From contig RMBW01000004.1 of the NCBI GenBank assembly GCA_004009845.1, forward strand, positions 744,001 to 808,000: a stretch of 64,000 nt of DNA, in the 5' to 3' direction. The notes below the pieces were generated by a model. The model had not been told where the DNA came from and ran no database searches. It saw only the letters and a program-made list of their open reading frames with translations. Both the position numbers and the translations under genes were made by a program. Every line of letters starts with the position of its first letter. Positions within the stretch are counted from its first letter, which is position 1. Origin of the DNA: Davidsoniella eucalypti. Its lineage: Eukaryota > Ascomycota > Sordariomycetes > Microascales > Ceratocystidaceae. This document shows, one piece after another, positions 37,344 through 47,580 of this stretch.

Positions 37344-38089
37344 CTAGAACTCTGGACCTGGATGGGGAGGTCTTGGGCCATTGTGCGGCTTCTTGTAGCG
37401 AAGGTATCCGGATTCGAATATCGGACTGGCATCCTGATGTTGCTCATTCTCCTTTTCCAATGTTGCAGCCCTACCATCACCCATTTTATATTTCTTGGCT
37501 CTGGCAGGACGGATACCACTAGAAGTCTTCTTTGAAGATGATGGATGGCATTTGGGTTGCTCTGTTGTCGCTGTAGACTTCGTGGCTATTTCGGATGGGG
37601 CTAAGTGAGATGGGATTGCAGGATGAATATCTGAATTTCGTGAAGTCAAGCGGCTTGACCGAGGTGTTTTATTCCTCTCTGAAAGAGAAGAGCCTCTGGG
37701 GTGGTATGTGTACCTGGAACTACTACCGTCTGTTTCTAATTCATCAGAGAACTGAGAGTAAGAGTCCCAAGTATCAGATACCTCGGTTCCGTATTCCGAT
37801 GCCCGAATATCGAACGGCGGCCCATGGCAGCGACCTATAGTAGAATAGTTATCGTTGTCATGGTCGAACCGCCGAGGGACATTTTCGTCGGCATCTTGGT
37901 CCTGTAAAAGCCTTTCTTGATAGCGAATTCGAAGTTTTACCACCGCAAGAAATATCACGGCGATGAACAACACAGCAAGTATCTAGACAAGTTAGAATAT
38001 ATGAGATATCAATGAAAACAAGGACAATTGGTGCGACGTACGAATGACAGCTGTTCCCAAAGCTCCCAGCCAACAAAAAACAATGCCAT
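37344..38089 (-). CDS. Small single-pass membrane protein, unknown
   Basis: Two exons (minus): 38089-38042 encoding MALFFVGWELWEQLSF, and 37982-37344, with a 59-nt intron (GTACGT...CTAG, branch-like CTAAC) in phase 0; 228 aa. The junction produces one continuous hydrophobic segment (ILAVLFIAVIFLAVV, residues 17-31) followed by KLRIRYQERLLQ, so a single membrane helix with a positively charged cytosolic side is likely. The rest is hydrophilic, rich in Ser, Asp, Pro and His (about 40-228), with no recognised domain and probable disorder. It ends PHPGPEF. The neat splice junction within the transmembrane helix supports a real gene. Function is unknown. Confidence 0.72.
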
Positions 38090-39183
38090 GATGAGACTAG
38101 TTGCAGATGGAACTGACTCAAAGATTTCGTCAGTGACGAAATTAGCTATATCTGAGCAACGATGTCGTTAGCCTTGGACTAGTTCTGGACATTCATCGTG
38201 AAAAGTTTGGGGAATAGCAAGAAGAAAGCAAACCTAGGTTTTATTGTGGATTGAAATCTTTTCGAGAGTAGCTTCAAGTGTGAAAGTCGGAGCTACTGAT
38301 GAATTTGGTGAATTGATTCTAACTAGCAGAAATCAAGCCGTGATTCTTCAATGCTGTGGAAGTGAAGAGCGATGGAAAGGATAAAAAAAGAGGAAACCAA
38401 TGATACTATATCACTGGGGAAAAAAACAAAGAGTATAGCCAATGTGGCTAGGTTAATAAACAATGAAAGCCAGCTCCCTAAACAGTAAGACCTATCTCAC
38501 TGCCTAGTGGGTTGTGGCAAGAGCCCTACAATGAATTTTGAATCAAGTCTGACGATAGTTAGCAATGGTGGTTTGAGTACCTGGAATGATGCTTAGGCAA
38601 CAAAGCAAGATCAAGTATAGTCAATTTAGATGTGTATGCCTGATAGGCTAACTACATATAGCCATGACCGATACTTGGCAGAACATATTGGAGATAAAGA
38701 AGCTAAAGGATAACTTGCCATTTTGAAATGATCTCATTGTAGCCGGGGCAGGAAGATAGTAGTGTTGATTAATCACAAACAATGCTTGTCTGATGTCGGA
38801 TTGTGTTCGACACAAGTCGTGGTGAGTGCTGAGGTGTTAAAATCATGATAGACCGAGATTTAATCTGAGGAGGTATTGCTTGTGGTGATGTGTAAGGAAA
38901 ACTTTGTGTTCTTGTGAAAGATGCGGCAATCGTTAGCTTTTATATCATTGAAACATCTAATAAGAGCAATAATAAACAATAACAACATAGTTATAGACTT
39001 AGAAGGTACCCCACCTTTACATGCCTAGAGTGGGTCAGAATCATAAAATGTAAACAACAGAATATAGTAGTTTCCTGTAGCTTGCTTCATATACCTGCCA
39101 TCTCTCTGATGTGACTTCCCTCGCTAAAACTGAATGTCAATAAACAAACAAACAAACGCACAAACAACAAGAAGACAGCTAAC
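38090..39183. other. Divergent intergenic region, about 1.1 kb
   Basis: This separates the membrane protein gene (-) from the glutaredoxin-like gene (+), so it should hold both promoters. It is AT-rich with no repeat or RNA gene seen. An AACA/AAAC-rich run (39,140-39,170) precedes the glutaredoxin-like start. Confidence 0.5.
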
Positions 39184-39614
39184 ATGTTTTTCACTTCAGT
39201 GTTGCGCCAGTGCCGAATTACTCTCTTCACACGGACAACCTGTGGTCTTTGTGATACGGCCAAGGGTGTGCTCGAGCAACTACAAAAAACCCGCCCGTTT
39301 GAGTTACAGCAAGTCAACCTATCGGAACCTGGAACTCAGAACTGGAAGAACTTGTATGATTTTGATGTGCCAGTGGTTAGTAGCCCTTGCAACACTGTGA
39401 AGAGGAACTACGGCATCATGTTCATGGTATAGAAACCAACTGTCGCAGAACATAAAGCTAACTTGCGTTACTTCAGATCCATATCGCTAAAGTTGGAGCC
39501 CCCGAAGAGACTCCACAGGGCGCATCTAAAGCTATCAAGATGATGCATCGTCTCACAGTTGCAGAGGTGGAGGCAAAAATGAATATTGTTGAAGGTGGCC
39601 ATCAAATGGAATAG
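39184..39614 (+). CDS. Glutaredoxin-like protein (YDR286C family)
   Basis: Two exons, 39184-39375 and 39477-39614 (109 aa). The first encodes CRITLFTRTTCGLCDTAKGV with a CGLC motif near the N-terminus, then FELQQVNLSEPG and NLYDFDVPV. The intron (39376-39476, GTTAGT...TTCAG) joins DVPV to IHIAKVGAPEE, restoring the thioredoxin-fold order 'VPV-cis Pro, then beta strand', as in the small YDR286C-type family. Without splicing the frame would end early (CNTVKRNYGIMFMV), which is probably the retained-intron product. The family is a dithiol thioredoxin-fold protein of uncertain substrate, often mitochondrial. The C-terminus (LTVAEVEAKMNIVEGG) is helical. GTTAGT is a less common donor. Confidence 0.86.
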
Positions 39615-40068
39615 TGCCTCTAAAGGCCATACTAAACTTTCTAATATTAGAGACAAAAATTAAGCATTGACATTGGTAGATCACGTTTTTGATGCGACAT
39701 TCATGATGATCTTGTTTCAAGACTGGATATGAATACCAGCCGCTATATGCACTCCAGTACGGAGTGCATTAGTATCTTTTATTTAATTTTGATACATGTA
39801 TCTGCCGATCTTTCAAGATACAAGGCTAAAAAAAACACGCTTCCAGAATCGTAGGAATAGTGTGTGGATATAGTTAAACGAGAGAAAATCAAATGGTAGC
39901 TAATAATTGTCCGCCTGAGAAACAGATAGACCTGACGAAGCCATGATGCTGACGCTTATGGTATACAAAAAAAGGGACAAGAAAAAAACTGACAAGAGTG
40001 GGAAGAAAGAGATACATCTAGAATCAGTGAACACTACGCTTTGTGGTTACGGAGGTATTGTGGCCCTG
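39615..40068. other. Convergent intergenic region
   Basis: This lies between the glutaredoxin-like gene (+) and the arrestin gene (-). It contains the hairpin at 39747-39769; nothing else is evident. Confidence 0.5.
39747..39769. repeat. Perfect 9-bp inverted repeat (hairpin)
   Basis: ATGCACTCC and GGAGTGCAT flank AGTAC. It lies between two convergent genes, so it could affect both 3' ends. It shares AGTACGGAGT with the motif at 30790-30804. Confidence 0.65.
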
Positions 40069-42887
40069 TTATCTTTCGTAAGCCGGCAACTGATCGTGGT
40101 TACGGCGGCTTGAATTAACAACATGATTGTTGACATCATGACTGAACGTCGATGGACCGGGTAGGCCGAAGTCAAATCCGCCATTGATGTCATCCAAGAC
40201 TGGAGCAGATGGCTCAGGAACGCTAGGCACCGATGGCTCGGGGGGATGAGCTGAGTTACTGCTACCTTCGCCAGAATCATAATCTTCTGGGAACTCCGGT
40301 GGGCGGCTGGCCTCGCCGAGTAGGCGCAGACGTTCAAGTTCTTGTTTGTCTTCAGAAGCAAGGGATCGGCGTACAGAGTGCGATATGGATGGGGCACGTG
40401 ATGGCGGATAACGAAGGTGGTGAGGCTCAGGTGGTGGGAAATTTGGTACTGGAACTGGTACTGGTGGTACATGTGAAAACGAGGAAGATGGAGGGTATGA
40501 TATCGCGTGAGGTTGGGGCTCCTCATAGGCATTCTCGATATCGCCTAAGGTTGGTGCTGATGGCTCCACATGACCATTGTACGGAGCAAATCTTGAAGAG
40601 CTCGATGCGGCGTACTGTACATCGTCATCGGGTGGTGCTGTAGGCGAGACATAGGGTGCCGAGGGGCTGGCATCGTCGTCACCGCTTATTGGGGCATGAC
40701 TAGGTAGATAGATACCCTCGATTCGTCGCATTCTCTCCTTTTCGGTGAGTGTGGAGTCGTCGGTAAATTCGGGAGCCGGGACATATAGAGGAGCAGACGC
40801 ATTGTCGTGCGGCGGTGGAGGAAGGTCATGGTGTCGATAATCTGTGGATGAGGATGACAGATCACCTAAGAATGGAGCCATTGGAGCTTTGGGATTTGAC
40901 GGCCAACCGTTTATGGTTTCTCCATTATTGGCAGAGACAGATCCAAGTCCCGGGAATTGTCCATCATCATAAATCACTAGGCTTTTTGCGGCAGCTTTAG
41001 CTTTTCGTGCTGCATCACGTGTACTGTCGGTAGTACCAATGACTAATTCAAACCATTCTGCAATTACGCCCTTTTCTCGTCTAAGCTGATGAGTGTCAAC
41101 AGGTGCTATCATGGCGTTCCCTTGCTGCTGAGTGGCCTGAGAATTAGTCTCAATACTAGCAGGCACTCTAGGAAATGCAAGCAATGTTGACGAGGTTGCA
41201 CCACTTTGAAATTGATTGGACAGTTTACCACCAAGATCAAGTATCACCTCGAGATAGTATTTGAAGCTCAGTATATTCCCAGGCACGTTTGCTATAGTAG
41301 GAAAAGCATCTTCGGGTATTCGTAGAGTCACCGGGATATGATATTCAAGAGTAGCAGGGTTAATGATCAATGGAAGAACGTTCTGGCGTAGATCTTTTCG
41401 GAATACACTTTGCGATGTTGTCGAAGACAGCGATAAACCAGCGAGACCAGTCTTGGATTTAGGAAGAGAATCATCGTTAGTAAGCTTCCTAAGTTCTTCT
41501 TTAGATAGGTTTGGGTCGAAGAGAGTTTCAAGTGGAGCAGTATCAATCCGTGTTTGTCGAAAAAGCGTAACGATGATTCCATGCATGCTTTTCAGGCGCC
41601 GTATGTGCTGTACAGATATCGTCACAGTGATGGTATCACCAGGGAGGAAGCCTCCTTTGGTGAGCCCTAAATCGGCTCGTATAGTGTGTTTCTCAACATT
41701 CGCAGCTTTAATTGATATATGGGAAGCATTTGTTGGAGTCCCAGAGCCAGTGCCTGACGCCGTGCCCGATACTACTGTTGGGGCAAATGCATCTGCAGCT
41801 GGCGTCATCTCACTGACTTTGTAGCTTGGAGCAGTGCCAGTGCCTGTCCCAGTTCCAGTACTAGCAGTACTAGTTTCAACACTAGCTTCACTTCGTAGGT
41901 CGCCTTGCTCAGATCCTCGTACAGGTCGAGCATCTTCCGATATAATAGACTGCTGGATGGATTCGATGTCCTCCGCATCAACAAGCGTTTCACCGCCGGC
42001 TGGCACAGTTTCGTTTGGTATAGTCGGGTTTGTGTTTTCGAGGCTCATACGCTTTTCCATGTTGTAGGCTAATTCCGAGCTCGTCATCCGTTTGCGGCCT
42101 CTTCGCCTTGATTTGGAAATCGGTTCGAGAACAAAGCTTTTGGGTTTCGGGTTTCGGATAGTACCGATATCGATCTTCTCGGCAAAGGACACTGATTTGT
42201 TACATTGCATGGTTGGGCCGAGAGCCGTTGGTCTTGTGAGGGTTGCAACAATATCATAGCAGATTTGACCTCGCTCAAACTAGACATCAAGATAGAGTTA
42301 GCAAGCAATGCGCCTATAGCACAACCTGGGTAGGTGGAACGCACGCTGATACTGGTAGGCAGATTCTGACTGGGGAACAACAAATTGAAACCAAAGCGCC
42401 ATCGGCCGCGCTCAAGCTTACCGTCACCACTGAGAGTTTGTTCATCTTGGAAAAGCGACACATAGCCATTGCCGTGGTATTTACTCCGGTTTAACGGGCC
42501 GTTAGGTGGAATGACATTGTCACGGACAGCTGCCGTAGCCTTGAACACCCTAACATAACCATGAAGCGCAACGGTCAGATGCGTGATGCGAATAGGTTTC
42601 TCTGTGCTGAGAACCACCCAGCCTTCTACAGTATCCCCTGGGGCGTATGTCGTGTACGGGTCTTTGGGCATGATGTGAAAGTCCGTGACGGTACGACTCA
42701 TGGACTTGAAAGGTCGTCGCAAACGTGAAAAGAACTTGCGGCGAGATGCGCTGGTCCTATCAGCCTTAGCTGTGGCGGCATTGGCACTGTCCGCGACATC
42801 CCCATTGCTAGGCTCGGTGATCTGGATCGTAGTGTTCGGATTCGTAGAGTCCTGGGAAGACTGGTCCTGTTGGTAATTACTGCTCAT
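40069..42887 (-). CDS. Alpha-arrestin-like trafficking adaptor
   Basis: Two exons (minus), 42887-42345 and 42279-40069, with a 65-nt intron (GTGCGT...CTAG); 917 aa. The arrestin N-domain runs from about 60: FHIMPKDPYTTYAPGDTVEG, then KPIRITHLTVALHGYVRVFK and GRWRFGFNLLFPSQNLPTSI, spliced to SFERGQICYDIVATLTRP. The C-domain follows (IRADLGLTKGGFLPGDTITV, HIRRLKSMHGIIVTLFRQ, and HIPVTLRIPEDAFPTI). The last 300 residues are Pro/Ser-rich with several PPxx and a terminal LPAYER that resembles a PY-type ubiquitin-ligase docking motif. Known family role: adaptors bringing Rsp5-type ligases to membrane transporters for endocytosis, or Rim8/PalF-type pH signalling. I cannot choose between the paralogues. 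A short Thr-Gly repeat (about 41,833-41,865) is encoded by a CAGTGC-type microsatellite. Confidence 0.9.
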
Positions 42888-44482
42888 GCCTTGTAAACAA
42901 CGGCGACCTTAGGCTTAGGCCAGGCGCAAAATCGGCGCTGCCCCAGGCCAGGTCTTGGGAATGTGTTGAGCGAGCCAGGCCGAAGCCGAAGCTGGAGGCA
43001 GAAAGAGGCTCGTAGGTGTAAAGCAGGTTAAGAGCGAGGACGGCGACGGCGTATTGGGTATTGGAAGATGGGTATGATTGCTGTAGTTCGTAGGTGTGCT
43101 GTTTGTTAGGTAGAGAATGGCGATTCAGTTAAGATTACGTAGGCGCAGGGTGCGGGACGAATGGTGATCGGATAGGTGCCGAAAATCAAAGGGTGGATGC
43201 TAGTAGCCAGCGGGCCAATTGGAGCAGCACACTGCTAGATATGCGATCGGGGATTGTCTATCAAAATAGGGTCGACGGCTAGTGATGAAGGTTGTAGATA
43301 TACAGCACCGTCAAGGGAAAGAAATAATTGACAAAGGGCAGGAGCGCGAAGCAAAGCGATGTTGCTACTGGTAGGAAAAGGAGAGATAAGGATGCTAGAG
43401 GATGGCGGGCTGAGAGAGAGATGAGCGGGTTGGACAGCTTCAGGGTAGCCGGAACTAGAATTCTAGCAGTAAAGAAGAAAAAATGGAACAATGCAAGGAA
43501 GCGGTGCTAAAAATGTCGCGTTGATGTGATGCAAGTTAGCGAAACATCTAGACCGGCTTGGTAGCAGGATAGAGATAACGGAAGCCTTGAAAAGACAAAT
43601 GGCCATGAATGAGCCCAGCGCTTGTTGACGAAGGACGAGAACCTGGGGGACGAAGCTTTTTTGGGGAACTTTTACCTAGACTAGCGGGCTAAATTTTGCC
43701 TACATCGTTCCTGTTTGTTGCTTAGACTCCGAGCTTTGAAGCCAAATTATGGAGATGTTGCTGTCAAATCTCCAGAAGCACTGACTAGGGCAGCAGTAGC
43801 CAAAGCAAAGTAGCAAAACAAAACACATATGCTAACACACTAATATATCTCATTGTCATGAATACCGGCTCTCGTTGCTTTGCAATGGCTGCTGTCAGGC
43901 ACCAGTGCATGCTTCATTTCTTCAACCCAGACTAGCAGACTGGCTGGGGCCTAATCTATTGTTCATTGTTTAAGCCAAATAGCCAGTACGACTCCATCCA
44001 GGCACATCTTTACATGGGCTATCCGAAGCGAGCTACAACAGAAGTTGGGAATAGCCTCATCTACTATAAAAGTTTCTGTACGCAAATGCGCACATGCTCT
44101 TCCGCATATACAAACGCACCGTAATGCGCCTGCACAGCCGCCTTTAATGCCCCTGCAACTGATTAGTTGCTTGTCAGAAACATATGTATTGTTTATAAAT
44201 GTTCGTTCAGTCGCAAAGCTTGGCTTTACCAGCTACAAACTTGCCAAGACAAAGTCTGGGAGGCTTATGCAGCTTAATCTGGGGCAAAGATCCCTTTGCC
44301 GGCTTTCTACCGATGCAAACCCTTCCGACCCTGTCTAGCTAGGACTTCTAATGGTATTTCTGTTCGAAACACACAAAATAAGGCGAGAATAAAATGAAAA
44401 ATTAGCGCCCACAACTACATGACTTTGACGCGATGGCGGAAAATATTAATCAAAAGAAAACCAGGTCTGACCTCAATTAGTC
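42888..44482. other. Upstream region of the arrestin gene
   Basis: The first 700 bp or so are purine-rich on +, consistent with a leader for the minus-strand arrestin gene. Beyond 43.7 kb no coding potential or repeat was recognised. Confidence 0.45.
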
Positions 44483-44558
44483 ACTGATACAGGGCATTGA
44501 ACCCCGGTCTTCTGGATATCGGCCATACCAGATGTGTTGGTCCTGCTAAGCATGACAT
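44483..44558 (-). pseudogene. tRNA-like relic (minus strand)
   Basis: On the minus strand a T arm is clear (stem CGGGG/CCCTG, loop TTCAATG), preceded by a 4-nt variable loop and an anticodon stem TCTGG/CCAGA. The loop between these is 12 nt instead of 7, and the acceptor and D arms pair poorly. The segment AACACATCTGG ... CCAGAAGACCGGGGTTCAA is very tRNA-like. I read it as a decayed tRNA whose identity is lost. Confidence 0.4.
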
Positions 44559-44596
44559 CAAGTATATAAATACATAATATGTGGACCTACAACTAT

Positions 44597-45322
44597 ATGT
44601 AATAAGTGAGGTTTTCGGGAGATGACACCGGCCAGCTGCAGCACATGATTCGTTTGCGTCCAAGGTTGTTTTATTATTTAGAACCAGACGCTAGGAGATT
44701 CACTATGGATATCATCACCTGATAGTGACGATAGCAGTGCCACCTAGGGCTTGTTGGTTGCTACATGTAGGCCCAATTTTATAGAATAGAGGCAAGATAG
44801 TGGTTGAAATGTGATGTTGAAAAGTACTTAAAACGAAAGAGGCTTGTACTTTAGTCAGCTTAATAGATCCAAGATCAGAGAATACAGCAATAGTTATAAT
44901 AAGAGAGAGGACAAACCCGCACTCCGCTGGGGATAACCTCCCAATGGCCTTTTGTGCTACTCTCTCTTGGCTGTTGCTTCATCCATGAACACAAGAGTTC
45001 TGTAACTAGCACGCTTCACTAGACCACATGCTTCCAAAGCACAACGCACCCATAGAAGAGTCTACAAACTAGCTACAACATCCCCTGCGATACCTCAAAG
45101 GTTACAAAGATCTACAAGTCGCAGGCATGGCCTCTCGCTACATTAAATAGCGATCCCTCTTGGTTAATGCCGAACCCCAAGAAACCTTAAGAGATGCTCA
45201 AGCCTGCACGTAACCGCTATCGTTGACCGTCCGGGAGTTGGCCGGGATATGGCATCGACCGAATGCTCCCGCCTGGAACATGCCGTCGTATTGCTGTGAA
45301 ATAACAGTAGGTAGACGCTAAA
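44597..45322 (+). mobile_element. Diverged retroelement copy (second subfamily), approximate ends
   Basis: Its 3' part (45290-45317) is identical over 28 nt, in inverted orientation, to 46642-46669. Upstream, 45160-45210 (AATGCCGAACCCCAAGAA ... AAGAGATGCTCAAG) matches the reverse complement of about 46,670-46,720, so both derive from one element. The 3' end carries the GTAGACG core shared by all copies here. Possible degraded target-site duplications are GACCTACAACTAT (44584-44596) and GATCTACAATTAT (45323-45335), 11 of 13 matching with two C/T differences. That would give 726 bp, close to the 717 bp of the copy at 50713-51429. The 5' limit is therefore an inference. Confidence 0.5.
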
Positions 45323-45514
45323 GATCTACAATTATTCTTCAACGTCTTTACCTCGGAGCTTGGATATAGGCGTGAGTATTATGGCCCCATTTTAGTTAAA
45401 CAACGCTGTTGTCACGATGACGAAACGGCAAAACCTCTACTTCATAGGCGATTCTAAAGCAAAAACAAGACACTACGACCAGTCTTTCTGTTGAGGGCCC
45501 CCCCGGAGTAAAAC

Positions 45515-46392
45515 ATGGTCCCATTCACCCTTTCTTTCTATCATCAAACAAAACCTTTCTTCTTTATCTACAACGACCATGCCAAAATGAATATTGGATT
45601 CGTTGGCATCGGCGTTGAATTCGAGCACCGAAACCGCGAAGAGCAGATCACGAGATTCAGTAACGCCAATTTACGAATAGCAATACTTTTTGCCCTAACA
45701 ACCACATAGTGATCATTCGCTGCGAAAGTGCCGAAGACATCGTATGGAGCAGTAAAATTCCTGAACTCCAACAAACCAAACCCAGAATATATCGGGTGTT
45801 CGAAAACCTCCAATTGCTCCAAAAGAGCTCACGGCGATGCCATTCGCAGGGCACAAAGACCAGAACAGTCGTGAATGGAGGAAACAGAGCCAGAACACAC
45901 ATACTTCCCTCAATCTGCTGATGACGACACACTTGCCTTTACAAGTACATCAGCTGCAAATGCCTTGGCTGCCCTTGGACTGAACCACTTCAAGAAGTCG
46001 AAGAACAACTGAATGTTAGGGCTTTGGAAGAAGCGTGGGCGGAGTGTGAAAATGGGAACCTTGTCCCAAGTGAATACTCATTTCACGAAGAAGTATCAAT
46101 GGACGAAGCTCAGATCAAAGCTCCGGTGAAGGGACAAAGGTTGTGCGATGAAGAAGCAAAGAACTTGATTTATTGGTTGCCATCTGAACAGTTATTAGGT
46201 GTCATGAATGAACGTTCATGTTCTTCCTTTCTAGCCCTCCTTCCAGTCAATGACCCTGAAGGTCCCGATCCTTCCAGGTTCCGAATGCGCGTCATTTGGT
46301 ACCCAAATGAATTAAGCATGACAGACCCCTTAACGCTGGAAGTGATCAGAAATACACCACTGTCCACCAAGGGTGAACCCCCAGAGCTGTAA
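45515..46392 (+). pseudogene. Orphan ORF cluster, possible gene or gene remnant
   Basis: Three open stretches in different frames lie close together: from ATG 45,515 (includes MNIGFVGIGVEFEHRNREEQ), 45,709-45,921 (PRIYRVFENLQLLQKSS), and about 45,925-46,392 (EEQLNVRALEEAWAECENGN ... FLALLPVNDPEGPDP). Composition and codon texture look more protein-like than the surroundings. The last frame lacks an early ATG; first Met at about 46,098. They may be exons of one gene or remains of a frameshifted one. I recognise no family. The position between retroelement copies suggests accessory DNA. Confidence 0.3.
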
Positions 46393-46483
46393 GTGTGGTC
46401 TCTCACCTGTTATGGAACAGCCCTTCTCCGCTGCGTCTCCGACACGGGCTAGCTTCACCGGCTGGACGGTGCAGGATCTTCGC

Positions 46484-46540
46484 TTGACCATATTCGACGT
46501 CTACCTAAATCACTAAGATTATACGACGCCGTATTGATTA
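46484..46540 (-). mobile_element. Retroelement 3'-end scrap (first subfamily, diverged)
   Basis: Matches the core at 47,165-47,220 with several substitutions (GATTATACGACGCCGTATTG instead of GATCATACGACGCCGGATTG). The tail is reduced to TTGACCATATT. No target-site duplication was found. Confidence 0.6.
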
Positions 46541-46600
46541 CGACAATCACTGGATGCAATACATCATGTGGATTCGAACTTCTCAGGGCAGTCAACTCCC

Positions 46601-46745
46601 TGGTTTGGTTTGATTTGATTTGATTGAATTTCATGCTTTGACGTCTACCTACTGTTATTTCACAGCAATTTGAAGACTTAAGCATCTCTTGAGACTTCTT
46701 GGGGTTCGACATTAAATCCAAAAGAACTCTATGTCTAGTACAGCC
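46601..46745 (-). mobile_element. Retroelement copy, second subfamily, with long tail
   Basis: The tail (46601-46625, TTTGATTTGATTTGATT on +) joins a GTAGACG core and the 28-nt block shared with 45290-45317. The homology to the 45.2-kb copy then continues past an internal deletion of about 80 nt. Several differences between the two copies are C to T on the element strand. The right end is approximate. Confidence 0.6.
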
Positions 46746-46984
46746 CAATGACTACGATGCTCCAGGGCTGCTTACCTAGTAGTTATTAAATGCAAGTTAA
46801 CGCATAGTTAAATTTAAGATATCTAAGACTTCAGCAGTTCTCATACTTCTGAAATCCTCCTTCTTCACCTTACAATCACCATCTGGCCTTCAATTCAATC
46901 GTTATCACAAATATTAATATATCTCTGTATTCGTTGTCAAAAGTCCATCTACTACCACAAGACGACTTGCTCTAAGTTTTCTGT

Positions 46985-47097
46985 CTTGACTTGACTTGAC
47001 TTGATTACATCTGACGTCTACCTAACTTAATGAGATTACGACATTGAGTTGGTTATAGAATTTAGCGTCCTCAATAGACGCACTCAAAAGCTTAGAT
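46985..47097 (-). mobile_element. Retroelement copy, diverged
   Basis: The tail is a variant repeat of TTGAC units (46985-47004), followed by GACGTCTACCTAACTTAATG. Alignable matches to the 47,155 copy include TTTAGCGTCCTC and ACTCAAAAGCTT. No target-site duplication seen. Confidence 0.6.
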
Positions 47098-47141
47098 AGA
47101 TATATCCTTATAGTCATGCGGATAGTCAGACGGGCCGGGCG

Positions 47142-47288
47142 GTGGGCCGGGAGATTTGATTTGATTTGATTATATTTAACGTCTACCTAAATCACTAAGA
47201 TCATACGACGCCGGATTGGATACCGGACAGATATTTAGAGTCCTCCGCTTGACAAACTCAATAGCTTTGTATGTTGTGGGCCGGGAGA
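47142..47288 (-). mobile_element. 121-bp retroelement copy with 13-bp target-site duplication
   Basis: The body is 47155-47275. Direct repeats GTGGGCCGGGAGA flank it at 47142-47154 and 47276-47288. It is identical to the adjacent copy at 47299-47417. On the minus strand it starts AACATACAAAGC and ends in the AATCA-type tail. Confidence 0.75.
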
Positions 47289-47298
47289 ACCCCGGCAA

Positions 47299-47442
47299 TT
47301 GATTTGATTTGATTATATTTAACGTCTACCTAAATCACTAAGATCATACGACGCCGGATTGGATACCGGACAGATATTTAGAGTCCTCCGCTTGACAAAC
47401 TCAATAGCTTTGTATGTTGTGGGCCGGGAGAACCCCGGCAAT
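47299..47442 (-). mobile_element. Second, identical 121-bp-type copy, tRNA-proximal
   Basis: The body runs to 47417. It repeats the preceding unit with a 142-bp period. The flanking direct repeat (47276-47300 and 47418-47442) is 25 bp long and includes GTGGGCCGGGAGA plus ACCCCGGCAATT. It may be a tandem duplication or a fresh insertion. Its right edge lies 45 bp upstream of the tRNA-Val gene. Confidence 0.7.
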
Positions 47443-47487
47443 TTTGATTCATAATCATGATTTTTACCCAAAACACCAAGATTCCAA

Positions 47488-47580
47488 GGATCGATGGTGT
47501 AGTTGGTTATCACGTTTGTCTAACATCTCTCAGAGAATCTTGGACACAAAAGGTCGGCGGTTCAAGTCCGCCTCGATTCA
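47488..47580 (+). tRNA. tRNA-Val(AAC) with 19-nt intron
   Basis: The cloverleaf is complete: acceptor GGATCGA (47488-47494) pairs with TCGATTC (47573-47579), with discriminator A at 47580. The anticodon stem TTTGT/ACAAA has loop CTAACAC. The anticodon AAC is at 47522-47524. The canonical-position intron 47526-47544 (19 nt) follows base 37. The variable loop is AGGTC. The T arm is GGCGG-TTCAAGT-CCGCC. A T5 run at 47582-47586 provides the Pol III terminator. It decodes GTT/GTC valine codons after A-to-I editing. Confidence 0.93.

Noticed and set aside
46558..46605. Possible tRNA on the minus strand (TTCGAATCC near 46,570)
   Set aside because: The B-box-like string is present and an anticodon-like CAGGG/CCCTG stem exists, but the T stem does not pair and no acceptor stem is found.
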